From: Oscillospiraceae bacterium
GTDB lineage: Bacteria > Bacillota > Clostridia > Saccharofermentanales > Saccharofermentanaceae
Assembly (NCBI GenBank): GCA_900176545.1
Contig: FWXP01000001.1
Location: 434,001-498,000 of the forward strand
DNA: 64,000 nucleotides
Direction: 5' to 3'
The notes beneath the pieces were generated by a model, which made no database searches, was not told the DNA's origin, and saw only the letters and a program-made list of their open reading frames with translations. Made by a program: the position numbers and the translations under genes. Below are positions 52,774-61,637 of the stretch, one piece after another. How positions within the stretch are numbered: the stretch's first letter is position 1; each line of letters starts with the position of its first letter.

Positions 52774-54366
52774 TTAATGGGACTTTCTAAGCAATTTACT
52801 CTTGAACTTAGTGATCCATTCTGTTGCTTCCGGCATCTTAAAGAGCGCAGCGCATCCAAAATAAACGAACAAACATGCTAATCCTTTAACAGAGATCTTT
52901 ATAAGCTGTATCATCTTTCCTCCTGCGCCGGGCAAAGCTTCATGGATCAGGAACAGAACGATAGACATTATGAGAGTACATGCGCCTGCCTTTACAAAGA
53001 ACGGGAGCAAGCCGTGAAGAGATATCCTCTTATCCTTTTCATATATAACTATTAATACTGCGAGCTGTATGCAGCTTGTTAACGTATAAGCGATAGTAAG
53101 AGAGAGAAGTCCGAGTCCCCTGCTTATAAAGAATCCGCACATCAGAGGATTACTGATAAGACAGATGCTTCCTGCTACAAGAGGTACCTTTGTCCTACCC
53201 ATGGCATAGAAAGCCTGATTGAAGATATATACCATCGAATGCGTGACGATCGCACCTGCATATCCTATAAGGAAGAGACCGGCTTTCTCGGCATCAGAAT
53301 CGGTATAGTGATTGGTAGGCCACTGGAATACTGCCTTGATGACATCAGCATTCATGATGAACATGAACGCAGCTGACGGTATCGTAAGGAACAATGCGCT
53401 CTTGAGCCTTGACGCAAGAAGTTCAGAACACTCGGTGAACTTCTTCTCGCCGTAGAGCGATGCATACGAAGGAAGCATTACGCTTCCTATGGCAACGGCA
53501 AATATACCGTAAGGAAGCTGCCATACGGTAGAAGCATTTCGCAGAAGGAACGTTACATGCTCGGGGAACTGCTCTGCAAATATATTAAGGATAGCCATAT
53601 TGATCCTGACAACCGATGCTGAGATAAGGATAGGCAACGCCTTCCTTACCAGCATGTGGAACTCTTTATCCTTAGGTTCGAACCTGAACCTGAAGTTCTT
53701 GAGGATATCGAAGCCGCACAGCAGCTGGAACAGGAAATAGATAAGAGCCGCGCTCATGATACCTGCGGTAGTCATCATGAGCTTATTCTCGGAATTACCG
53801 GCGAACAACAGGATAGAACCCAGTACGCAGATGTTATAGACCGTAGGACCGAAGGCAGTAGAACCGAATCTCTTGTGACTGTTTAATATTCCTATAGATA
53901 ATGCCGCGAGCATCATGAAGAAAACTTGTGGAAAAAGCCACTTGGAAGCCATGGCAGCAAGATGCGCTACCTCAGTTCCTTTCTCCTCTGACTTGAATAT
54001 CATGAACATTGGCTCTGCGAATATAACACCTAGAGCACAAACCGTGATAACTATAACAGAGAATACGGAGATAAAGATATTGACCGCTCTCCATCCCTTC
54101 TCTTCCTCACCTCTTGCGATTGCTGATGCGAGAGTAGGAGTTATGGCGGACTGGATAGCACCGCCTACAAGAAGATCGAATACTATATCAGGAATAGTGA
54201 AAGCGAGAGTAAAGCTGTCCCTGTACACATCATCAAAGCGCGCCGATACAAAGATATCCCTTAAGAATCCGGAACATTTTGAAAACATGAATCCGATCAT
54301 CATGAGCGCCGTGGCAACGGTCATGCTCGTGGTGCGCTTGGATCTTGTGACTGACTTATTACTCAT
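52774..54366 (-). CDS. murJ: lipid II flippase MurJ
   Basis: The 530-residue protein has about 14 hydrophobic segments and the MurJ/MviN start region (MMIGFMFSKCSGFLRDIFVSARF), with the conserved arginine-containing loops and RNASTVWQLPYGIFAVAIG region in overlapping form. It flips lipid II across the membrane for peptidoglycan synthesis. It lies between pncC and recA, 73 bases after pncC. I see no kinase-like C-terminal extension. Confidence 0.93.
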   Translation of the reverse strand: MSNKSVTRSKRTTSMTVATALMMIGFMFSKCSGFLRDIFVSARFDDVYRDSFTLAFTIPDIVFDLLVGGAIQSAITPTLASAIARGEEEKGWRAVNIFISVFSVIVITVCALGVIFAEPMFMIFKSEEKGTEVAHLAAMASKWLFPQVFFMMLAALSIGILNSHKRFGSTAFGPTVYNICVLGSILLFAGNSENKLMMTTAGIMSAALIYFLFQLLCGFDILKNFRFRFEPKDKEFHMLVRKALPILISASVVRINMAILNIFAEQFPEHVTFLLRNASTVWQLPYGIFAVAIGSVMLPSYASLYGEKKFTECSELLASRLKSALFLTIPSAAFMFIMNADVIKAVFQWPTNHYTDSDAEKAGLFLIGYAGAIVTHSMVYIFNQAFYAMGRTKVPLVAGSICLISNPLMCGFFISRGLGLLSLTIAYTLTSCIQLAVLIVIYEKDKRISLHGLLPFFVKAGACTLIMSIVLFLIHEALPGAGGKMIQLIKISVKGLACLFVYFGCAALFKMPEATEWITKFKSKLLRKSH

Positions 54367-54439
54367 AACTCTCCTCTATTTCAAACGTATCGATAGTATC
54401 ACTATGTCGAGACGTATTTTGACGCAATAATGCGGCAGG

Positions 54440-54931
54440 TCAGGACCTTAAGTAGGACAGGACCGTATCGTAGACAAATGCGACAGCCTGAAGCCTTACT
54501 TCATCCCTCTTACCATCAAAGTGCTGAAGATAAGATCTTGTACCGTCTTTATATGCAAATCCGAACCATACAGTGCCATTCTGATTTTCTTCCGGATGGT
54601 CTTCGTAGTCACCGGCGTATCCGGTAGCTGAAAAAGCGATATCAGCTCCGGTAAGAGCCTTGACTCCGGAAGCCATCTCTGCTGCACATTCTCCTGAAAC
54701 CTCAGTGAAACTGTCGATAGTCTCTTTATCAACTCCCAAGACATTGATCTTGATATCATTAGTGTAAGAGACTACGCTTCCAAGAAGAACATCCGATGCT
54801 CCCGGAACATCTACGAGCCTTGATGATATCATTCCCCCCGTAAGGCTTTCAGCAAATGCAATAGTATTACCGGTCTCCTTTAATGCCTGTACAAGATCAG
54901 ATGCCTTGTTGTACACATCATCAAATACCAT
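54440..54931 (-). CDS. pncC: CinA-like nicotinamide-nucleotide amidohydrolase
   Basis: The 163-residue protein corresponds to the C-terminal CinA domain alone, recognised from FAESLTGGMISSRLVDVPGASDVLLG in overlapping segments and from DIAFSATGYAG. PncC deamidates nicotinamide mononucleotide to nicotinate mononucleotide in NAD recycling. The N-terminal molybdopterin-binding-like domain of full CinA is missing. Its ATG overlaps the ftsK stop by one base. Confidence 0.9.
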   Translation of the reverse strand: MVFDDVYNKASDLVQALKETGNTIAFAESLTGGMISSRLVDVPGASDVLLGSVVSYTNDIKINVLGVDKETIDSFTEVSGECAAEMASGVKALTGADIAFSATGYAGDYEDHPEENQNGTVWFGFAYKDGTRSYLQHFDGKRDEVRLQAVAFVYDTVLSYLRS

Positions 54932-57870
54932 CAGGAATCTCCCTTAGACTGCATCTCCAGCCAATCGGTCTTTGTGACCAATACCTTTCTGGGCTTGCTG
55001 CCTTCGAATGGTCCGATGATATGCTTCTGCTCAAGAACATCGATAAGACGTGCTGCTCTCGGATAACCTACGCCGAGCCTTCTCTGAAGTATAGACACGC
55101 TGGCATTACCTGCTTCGATGACGATATTGACTGCCTGATCGAGAAGATCATCCTCGTCAGAACCGGAGCCTGCGTCACCGCCGCCGGTACTTTGTGCAGC
55201 GCCGACATTCTGGGAATTTACGGCATTCATTATAGCCTCATCGTACATCTGTCCGTAGTTATCCTTGAGAAACTTAACGATACTCTCAACTTCACCGTCA
55301 GATACGAAAGCACCCTGACCACGAACCGGCTTAGGAGCCGACAGAGGAGCGTAGAGCATATCGCCCTTACCAAGAAGTTTCTCGGCGCCGACCGAATCAA
55401 GTATAGTACGGCTGTCTACACCGGAAGATACGGCAAAGGCGATCCTGGAAGGAACATTAGCCTTGATGACACCTGTGATAACGTCAACAGAAGGACGCTG
55501 TGTAGCAATGAGAAGATGAAGTCCTGCAGCACGGGCCATAGCAGCAAGTCTCGAGATCTTATCCTCGACATCCTTGGCGGCAACGGTCATAAGGTCTGCA
55601 AGCTCATCAATAACAATAAGTATAAGAGGAAGCGGCTGTTCTCCCTGTGCCTTAAGAAAGTTATTATATCCGCTAAGGTCTCTTACCTTTGACTCTGCAA
55701 AGCACTTATATCTTCTCTCCATCTCGATAACTGCCCACGAAAGTGCATTTGCAGCCTTCTTAGGATCTGTAACGACCGGCATAAGAAGGTGCGGGATATC
55801 GTTATAGATAGAAAGCTCAACTACCTTAGGGTCGATAAGGATCATCCTGACATCGTCGGGAGAAGCCTTGCAGAGGATACTCGTAAGGATTGTATTTATA
55901 CATACCGATTTACCGGAACCCGTGGATCCTGCGATAAGAAGATGAGGCATCTTAGCGATATTACACATGATGGGACGGCCGGGGATGTCCTTTCCGAGAG
56001 GCACCTCAAGACCGGGACCTGCCTTGAACTCACGAGTCTCAAGAAGACCTCTGAGCTGAACGGCGGAAGTCTTCTTATTGGGGATCTCGATACCTATGGC
56101 ACTCTTTCCGGGGATAGGCGCCTCGATCCTAACGGATACTGCAGCCATCGCAAGAGCGATATCATCCTGAAGGGACAATACCCTTGATACCTTTACACCA
56201 CGGTCTATAGTGAGCTCGAATCTCGTGATAGCGGGACCGTGAGTGATATTTACTACCTTAGCGTTGATACCGAAGCTCTGAAGAGCATCTTCGAGCTCGT
56301 GAGCTTTCTCCTGAAGCTCGGCGTTATTATTCGCATTGACCTGCTTCTCTTCCTTCGCGAGGAGATTTATGGGAGCGGGCTTATAGGGTCCCTTTCTCCT
56401 GCCCTTATATGCAGGCACCCTTCCCGACGTTATCTCAACTGTAGGAGCTGGCGCTTCCGCAGTCTTGATGATCCTTCCTTCAGTGTTAAAGCCTGTCTCC
56501 TGATCGTCGACAGCGGAATTGATACTGATAGAAGGAGCCTCATTTACGGCAGGGCTTTCATTATATGTTTCTTGGGGCTCGTATGTATCGACCTGAACCT
56601 GAGGTTTCATCGAGATATGAGGCTTTCTTACAGATCTCTCGGGAGAATAATCGTAAGGATCATCATCTGTGATCTCAAAGGGAAGATCATCCTGAACATC
56701 TTCGTAGTATTCATTCTGGTACGAGTTCTCGTCATATGTCCCCTGCTGCTGATCGGCATAGACTCCGTTATTAAGATCGTAGAAATCCTGCTGAGCATCG
56801 GGGTGTCTCAAGAACTCGGGCTCCTCTACTTCTTTATGTCTGGGCGTAAGCGGCCTGTTCTTGGGAAGAGCATTATAGTCGAACTCAGCCTTGGGAGCAT
56901 CCATCGAACCTTCTGTGGATACCTGTCTGTTCTCGTAATTAAGCCTGCTGTTATCTACGGAAGTATCGGCACCGAATTCCTTAGCAGATACATCCATGAA
57001 TCCTGTCTTGGAATCGACAGGGATCCTCTTAGCGAAAGGATCACGATAGTTCTGGTTGCGGTTATTGTTCTGATAATCGACATCGAACAAAGGAACACCG
57101 TATGTCTCCGTAGGAGTATTTACAAAAGGTGACTTAGCATTATTGGGAACAGAAGAATGTCTCCTGTATACATTCTGGGCAGGCATCATCTGACGCTGGT
57201 TGCCGTAAGGCGGTCTTTGCTGAGGGCGGGAAGGAGTTCGCATGTTGTTATAAGCCTTGGTTGCTGTCCTTCCGATCGCATGAGCGGTCTTCTTAACAGT
57301 CTGCTTGAGAGAAACATGGAACATAAGGATAATCTGGGATAAGAGCATAACAAACATCGCAAGTATCGAGATAGTCTTACCTGCGAGCTTATTCATGGCA
57401 ACTGCGATACCACCGCCTACAAGTCCGCCGGGAAGGCAGTGCTTCATCTCAGGATCCTTGACGATAAGAGAAGCATCGGGGCCAGACTTCCAAAGAAGAG
57501 CCAGAGCCTTGGTTGCACGGAACTTATCCTCAGCGCCTTCTACTACACAGAGAGTCTTAAAGTAATCGAAATCCATAGAGAACAGAGCAAAGAGCGATGC
57601 CACGCATATCATGGAGATGATGACTGACCTGATCCTTATGGGTGCAACACCCTCCCTCTTCTCAAGGAAGAAATCAATAGCGGCATAAAGGAAGAACAGC
57701 GGGATCATGAAGGCAGCAGATCCAATAAGTCCGAATCCGAGGCCTCTTATCCACTCTCCGAGAAATCCCGTGATATTCTCGGGAAGATAGTAAAGGAGCG
57801 TTATAACGACAGCACAGAAGAAAAGTGCCAATCCGACTAATTCTTTTGTGTCTTCTCTATTAGAACTCAA
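54931..57870 (-). CDS. ftsK: DNA translocase FtsK/SpoIIIE
   Basis: The 979-residue protein has four N-terminal membrane helices (residues about 10-200) and a low-complexity linker of about 280 residues rich in Asn, Gln, Tyr and Arg. The RecA-like motor shows Walker A IAGSTGSGKSVC and Walker B LILIVIDELADLM, and the C-terminal gamma winged helix binds KOPS-type sequences (SVSILQRRLGVGYPRAARLI). It pumps DNA through the division septum. Translation starts at TTG 57870 behind AAGGAG, overlapping the Nudix gene by 11 bases. The vegetative and sporulation forms cannot be told apart here. Confidence 0.95.
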   Translation of the reverse strand: MSSNREDTKELVGLALFFCAVVITLLYYLPENITGFLGEWIRGLGFGLIGSAAFMIPLFFLYAAIDFFLEKREGVAPIRIRSVIISMICVASLFALFSMDFDYFKTLCVVEGAEDKFRATKALALLWKSGPDASLIVKDPEMKHCLPGGLVGGGIAVAMNKLAGKTISILAMFVMLLSQIILMFHVSLKQTVKKTAHAIGRTATKAYNNMRTPSRPQQRPPYGNQRQMMPAQNVYRRHSSVPNNAKSPFVNTPTETYGVPLFDVDYQNNNRNQNYRDPFAKRIPVDSKTGFMDVSAKEFGADTSVDNSRLNYENRQVSTEGSMDAPKAEFDYNALPKNRPLTPRHKEVEEPEFLRHPDAQQDFYDLNNGVYADQQQGTYDENSYQNEYYEDVQDDLPFEITDDDPYDYSPERSVRKPHISMKPQVQVDTYEPQETYNESPAVNEAPSISINSAVDDQETGFNTEGRIIKTAEAPAPTVEITSGRVPAYKGRRKGPYKPAPINLLAKEEKQVNANNNAELQEKAHELEDALQSFGINAKVVNITHGPAITRFELTIDRGVKVSRVLSLQDDIALAMAAVSVRIEAPIPGKSAIGIEIPNKKTSAVQLRGLLETREFKAGPGLEVPLGKDIPGRPIMCNIAKMPHLLIAGSTGSGKSVCINTILTSILCKASPDDVRMILIDPKVVELSIYNDIPHLLMPVVTDPKKAANALSWAVIEMERRYKCFAESKVRDLSGYNNFLKAQGEQPLPLILIVIDELADLMTVAAKDVEDKISRLAAMARAAGLHLLIATQRPSVDVITGVIKANVPSRIAFAVSSGVDSRTILDSVGAEKLLGKGDMLYAPLSAPKPVRGQGAFVSDGEVESIVKFLKDNYGQMYDEAIMNAVNSQNVGAAQSTGGGDAGSGSDEDDLLDQAVNIVIEAGNASVSILQRRLGVGYPRAARLIDVLEQKHIIGPFEGSKPRKVLVTKTDWLEMQSKGDS

Positions 57871-58420
57871 TTCCCAATCTCCTTACCGTCTTATATATAC
57901 AAAGTTGCGTCTTGCTGTCAGATATCTGACCGTTGTCAGCCATCTTCACAAGATCTGCAAGAGGTATCTTTTCTAAGTTGAGAAACTCTCCCTCATCAGG
58001 CTTTTCCCCTATGAAATGAAGACCTCTTGCAAGATAGAGATATATGATCTCCGAATCGTATCCGGGAGAACAAACCATGTCGCCGAGATCTATAACCTCT
58101 GACGCTTCGAATCCGGTCTCTTCATGAAGCTCCCTGACAGCACATACCTTAGGATCTTCACCGGGCTCTATCTTTCCTGCCGGAACTTCGAGGAGTATCT
58201 TCTCAAAAGGACTTCTGAACTGCCTCACCATATAGCAGTTAAGATCATCATCAACGGGCAGTATACACGCTCCGCCGTTATGCTTTACGATCTCTCTGGT
58301 AGATGTACTTCCATCGGAGAGCTTGACCTTCTTGACTATTGTATCAAATACTCTTCCGTGAAATACGACTTCAGAGCTCAAAGTCTCTTCGATAAGTCTC
58401 TTCGTATCCTGATCCGACAT
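57860..58420 (-). CDS. Nudix hydrolase, ADP-ribose pyrophosphatase type
   Basis: The 186-residue protein has a complete Nudix box: G-x5-E-x7-REL-x-EE-x-GF in GKIEPGEDP...VRELHEETGF. The flanking strands match the ADP-ribose pyrophosphatase (NudF) group, which splits ADP-ribose to AMP and ribose 5-phosphate. A proline about 10-15 residues after the box, common in that group, is present in VCSPGYDSE. It overlaps ftsK by 11 bases and follows rnhA by 13 bases. Confidence 0.92.
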   Translation of the reverse strand: MSDQDTKRLIEETLSSEVVFHGRVFDTIVKKVKLSDGSTSTREIVKHNGGACILPVDDDLNCYMVRQFRSPFEKILLEVPAGKIEPGEDPKVCAVRELHEETGFEASEVIDLGDMVCSPGYDSEIIYLYLARGLHFIGEKPDEGEFLNLEKIPLADLVKMADNGQISDSKTQLCIYKTVRRLGIEF

Positions 58421-58433
58421 ATTACCTTCCCCG

Positions 58434-58889
58434 TTAATTCTGGAACTTAGATGATTCCATTACTGCAAGCTGGTCACACCTGTTGTTGTATTCGTTATCT
58501 GCGTGACCTTTGACCTTATGGAAGACCACCTCGTGAACAGAAGTCAAGTTAAGAAGTGTCTTCCAAAGATCCACATTGGCAACTTCCGCCTTAGCGCTGT
58601 TCCTCCAGTTATTCCTCTGCCAATTAGCTATCCAGTTCTGATTGAAAGCATTTACTACATAAGCGCTGTCACTGTAGATATCAGCGTGACACGGCCTGTT
58701 CAGAGCCTCAAGAGCCTTGATGACTGCCATGAGCTCCATACGGTTATTCGTGGTATGAGCCTCTCCGCCGGAAAGCTCCTTGCTCTTACCTCCTGCCATA
58801 AGAATGGCACCCCAGCCTCCGGGGCCGGGATTACCAGAGCAGGCACCGTCAGTATATATGACCACAGGCGTAAGCTTCTTATCAGGCAT
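58434..58889 (-). CDS. rnhA: ribonuclease HI
   Basis: The 151-residue enzyme has the DEDD active site: D14 in YTDGACSGNPGPGGWG, a glutamate in NNRMELMAV, an aspartate in IYSDSAYVVN and a late aspartate in GHADNEYNNRCD. It removes RNA from RNA-DNA hybrids. The ATG at 58889 is preferred. A GTG two codons upstream (58895) overlaps the proC stop, and the ribosome binding site is weak for both. Confidence 0.95.
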   Translation of the reverse strand: MPDKKLTPVVIYTDGACSGNPGPGGWGAILMAGGKSKELSGGEAHTTNNRMELMAVIKALEALNRPCHADIYSDSAYVVNAFNQNWIANWQRNNWRNSAKAEVANVDLWKTLLNLTSVHEVVFHKVKGHADNEYNNRCDQLAVMESSKFQN

Positions 58890-58891
58890 TA

Positions 58892-59695
58892 TCACTTACC
58901 GCCCTGCATCTGCTTAGTCTTCTCGTCAGCAGCGAGAACAGACTTTATAACAGCATTTCGAAGGCCGTTCTCTTCAAGAGCCATAACACCTGCGATAGTA
59001 GTTCCTCCGGGAGAACATACCTGATCCTTGAGGACACCGGGATGTGTCTTAGTATCAAGACAGAGCTTACCTGAACCCATAACGGTAGCAGCAGCTATCT
59101 TAAGAGCATCGTCTCTCTTGATACCGAGAGCTACAGCTGCATCTGCCATAGCTTCGATAAAGAGCATAACGTAAGCAGGACCGGTACCGGATACACATCC
59201 GATAGCATCAAGCGTCTTCTCATCACAAAGAACTACTTCTCCGCATGTCTCGAGGAGCTTTACGACAAAAGCGGTTTCCTCCTCATCAAGTCCCATAGGA
59301 CAAACGGCACTAACGCCTGCACCGACCTGAGCGGGAGTATTTGGCATGATCCTTACGAACTTCCTGCCCTGATCCAAGATACCTGCGATCCTTGAAGTAG
59401 TAACGGCAGCTGCGATAGAGAGAACGATAGCGCCGTCCTTAAGAGAAGGAACGATGTCCTTCAGAGCATTATCGAAATGCTGAGGCTTAACAGCCATGAG
59501 CACATAATCAGCGTCCTTTACTGCTGTTGCAGGATCACCTGCGGCATTAACACCAAATGAAGAAGCAGCATTCTCTCTAGCGGCTTCGATGACATCATAT
59601 ACGGTGATCTCCGAGGGTGCGAAGATATTACCTGCGATAAATCCCTTCATGAGGGCTTTTCCCATATTTCCGGTACCGATTACAGTGAGCTTCAT
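58892..59695 (-). CDS. proC: pyrroline-5-carboxylate reductase
   Basis: The 267-residue protein begins with the Rossmann motif VIGTGNMGKAL. It has the P5C reductase signature in the C-terminal part (HPGVLKDQVCSPGGTTIAG in overlapping form), where the Thr and Ser residues contact proline. It reduces pyrroline-5-carboxylate to proline. An upstream in-frame start at 59743 is less likely, because AAGGAG sits ahead of the ATG at 59695. proA and proB are not adjacent. Confidence 0.96.
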   Translation of the reverse strand: MKLTVIGTGNMGKALMKGFIAGNIFAPSEITVYDVIEAARENAASSFGVNAAGDPATAVKDADYVLMAVKPQHFDNALKDIVPSLKDGAIVLSIAAAVTTSRIAGILDQGRKFVRIMPNTPAQVGAGVSAVCPMGLDEEETAFVVKLLETCGEVVLCDEKTLDAIGCVSGTGPAYVMLFIEAMADAAVALGIKRDDALKIAAATVMGSGKLCLDTKTHPGVLKDQVCSPGGTTIAGVMALEENGLRNAVIKSVLAADEKTKQMQGGK

Positions 59696-59748
59696 AACAA
59701 GACTCCTTTTATTTAAAATAATAGACGTGTTCAATGATAACATTCTAC

Positions 59749-59777
59749 TTGACAGGTTGCAAACACTCGGATAAACT
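59749..59777 (+). promoter_or_regulatory. tRNA-Trp promoter
   Basis: A perfect TTGACA (59749-59754) and TAAACT (59772-59777) are 17 bases apart, 16 bases before the tRNA. Confidence 0.8.
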
Positions 59778-59792
59778 ACTCTCTGTTGTCAC

Positions 59793-59867
59793 AGGGGAGT
59801 GGCTCAACGGTAGAGCAGCGGTCTCCAAAACCGCCGGTTGCGCGTTCGAATCGTGTCTCCCCTGCCA
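59793..59867 (+). tRNA. tRNA-Trp (anticodon CCA)
   Basis: A 75-base cloverleaf: acceptor AGGGGAG/CTCCCCT, anticodon stem GCGGT/ACCGC with loop CTCCAAA (anticodon CCA, codon UGG), T arm GCGCG/CGTGT with two G-U pairs and loop TTCGAAT. Discriminator is G and CCA is encoded. It forms its own transcription unit, divergent from proC. Confidence 0.97.
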
Positions 59868-59876
59868 GACATAAAA

Positions 59877-59913
59877 AAGAGGTTGTTTACTGCTAAACAA
59901 CCTCTTCTTTTTT
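59877..59913. terminator. bidirectional terminator after tRNA-Trp
   Basis: A 13-bp perfect stem AAGAGGTTGTTTA/TAAACAACCTCTT with a 4-base loop is flanked by an A run on the left and a T run on the right. It ends tRNA-Trp on the plus strand and the unknown gene at 59929 on the minus strand. Confidence 0.92.
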
Positions 59914-59928
59914 GCTCTGTTTTTAAGA

Positions 59929-60753
59929 TTAAAGTGAATCCGCGGGAACGATCTCCATGGCAATACAAGTAACGCCGAATTCAGTGCAGGTATAAGACCT
60001 GAAAGCTATATTGCCGACCCTCATGTATTCACCGGTATTTACTACATATACCATATCGGCCGCAAGAGCAACAGCTTCATTATCAGAAAGCTCGGGATTA
60101 AATGTCTGAAGATATGTAGCGTAGTATACCTTCAGGAAAGTAAAGAACTCCTCGCTGGACTCATACTGAACGAGTACCCTTACTGCAGTTACCTTACCGT
60201 CGACACTCCTGCATCTTCCCTCGATACCGGTAGCAAGATTAGTAGCCGAAGTATTGATGGGCGCACTGAAGTATCTCTCGTGACGGACCGTATTGTCATT
60301 ATCATTTGCATTGGGATTTGAAAGAGAAGGATCAGCCGTAAGAGCTATACCTGTTCCGGATGTAGTAGGCTCTACGTATTCTACGGGCGGGATAGCAAAG
60401 TTAAACTGATCAAGACCTGATGTATAAAGAGATGTCTGTGAATATCTCTCCCTGAACTGATCTACGGTCATATCGAATGACTTTACATAATAAGCCGGTA
60501 TCACAAAGTACAGTATCGCACCGACTATGCAAAGGACTAATGCGGCAAGGCATATTCCTATAACGGGATCTTTCTTGGCCTTAGCCTTGAACTTGGTAAG
60601 GAAGTCCTTGAACGAACCTTCTGCGGCTTCAGCCTTAGACTCTGTCTTCTTAACTGCCTTGGAAGCCTCTACTGTCTCAAGCGCCTTCTGAAGATCATCG
60701 TCATTAAAGAGCTCTTCTACGTTCTCATCCTTATTAACTGATTCATTATCCAT
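59929..60753 (-). CDS. unknown single-pass membrane protein
   Basis: The roughly 274-residue protein has a charged, acidic cytoplasmic N-terminus (about 60 residues), one membrane helix (VIGICLAALVLCIVGAILYF) and an outward domain of about 185 residues without a recognised motif. The outward part includes an Asn/Asp-rich low-complexity stretch (SNPNANDNDN). The ATG at 60753, behind AGGAAGAG, is preferred to the in-frame TTG at 60807. It is transcribed divergently from the SDR gene. No function can be assigned. Confidence 0.72.
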   Translation of the reverse strand: MDNESVNKDENVEELFNDDDLQKALETVEASKAVKKTESKAEAAEGSFKDFLTKFKAKAKKDPVIGICLAALVLCIVGAILYFVIPAYYVKSFDMTVDQFRERYSQTSLYTSGLDQFNFAIPPVEYVEPTTSGTGIALTADPSLSNPNANDNDNTVRHERYFSAPINTSATNLATGIEGRCRSVDGKVTAVRVLVQYESSEEFFTFLKVYYATYLQTFNPELSDNEAVALAADMVYVVNTGEYMRVGNIAFRSYTCTEFGVTCIAMEIVPADSL

Positions 60754-60857
60754 GTGATTATTCTCTTCCTGTTTTTGTATGCCATCATATTTTAATCTTA
60801 TTGCCAAACATCGGCAACTGATTTATTCTGAACCTACCGATCAGAGGAGGTACAGTT

Positions 60858-61556
60858 ATGCACGTATTAATAGCCGGAGGCTCAAGAGGTATAGGTCTTG
60901 CCTGCACTAAGCTGTTTGCCAGCAAAGGCGACAACGTAAGCGTGATCTACAACAACACACCTATCGAGAGCTCCAGCAACATCACGGCTTTCAAGTGCGA
61001 TGTATCCGATCCCGAGCAAGTAAAAGATACTGTCAGTAAGATAACCGATACAAACGGCAGCATCGATTCTCTTGTCTACAGCTCAGGTATCGCTCTTACG
61101 GGATTAGTAACGGACTTTTCCGCCGATAACTATAGAAAGATCACGGATACAAATTACGGCGGCCTGTTCTTTATTACTCACGAAGTCATACCTCAGATGG
61201 TAAGAAATCAAAAAGGAACTATAACGGCGATCTCTTCCATGTGGGGCCAGACCGGGTCATCCTGTGAATCACTCTATGCCGCCAGCAAAGGTGCCGTCGA
61301 TGCCTACATCAAGTCACTTGCCAAGGAACTTGGACCTTCTAACATCAGGGTCAATGCGGTATCCCCGGGTGTCGTCGACACCGACATGATGAAGGAATAT
61401 TCCGATGAGGACAAGGAAGCCCTTAAGGACGAGACCCCACTCGGAAGGATAGGAACACCGTCAGAGATAGCACACGTAGTCTACTACCTCTCCACCGAGA
61501 GCTCATCTTTCATAACAGGACAGATCATCGGAGTTAACGGCGGATTCCTGATCTGA
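60858..61556 (+). CDS. short-chain dehydrogenase/reductase (FabG-like)
   Basis: The 232-residue SDR has the cofactor motif GGSRGIG (7-13), serine at 126-127 and the catalytic YAASK (Y140, K144), and the C-terminal GQIIGVNGGF. It is near FabG in length and motifs but lies outside any fatty-acid cluster, so the substrate is open. A GGAGG ribosome binding site precedes the ATG. A basic residue after the glycine motif (R10) favours NADP. Confidence 0.9.
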   Translation: MHVLIAGGSRGIGLACTKLFASKGDNVSVIYNNTPIESSSNITAFKCDVSDPEQVKDTVSKITDTNGSIDSLVYSSGIALTGLVTDFSADNYRKITDTNYGGLFFITHEVIPQMVRNQKGTITAISSMWGQTGSSCESLYAASKGAVDAYIKSLAKELGPSNIRVNAVSPGVVDTDMMKEYSDEDKEALKDETPLGRIGTPSEIAHVVYYLSTESSSFITGQIIGVNGGFLI

Positions 61557-61579
61557 TACATCTCAAAAAAAACCCCTCA

Positions 61580-61615
61580 TAAAGACGCAACCTTCGCTTA
61601 TAGGCTGCGTCTTTA
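61580..61615 (+). terminator. hairpin between the SDR and DUF4349 genes
   Basis: TAAAGACGCA and TGCGTCTTTA form a 10-bp perfect stem with a 16-base loop. The following T tract is poor (TTTGT), and the next ribosome binding site begins only 7 bases later, so it may be a weak terminator or attenuating structure. Confidence 0.5.
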
Positions 61616-61637
61616 TTTGTACAAGGAGGGATCTACC

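Noticed and set aside
56239-57132. 297-codon plus-strand frame opposite the ftsK linker
   Set aside because: Antisense to the low-complexity ftsK linker, with no ribosome binding site or recognisable protein.
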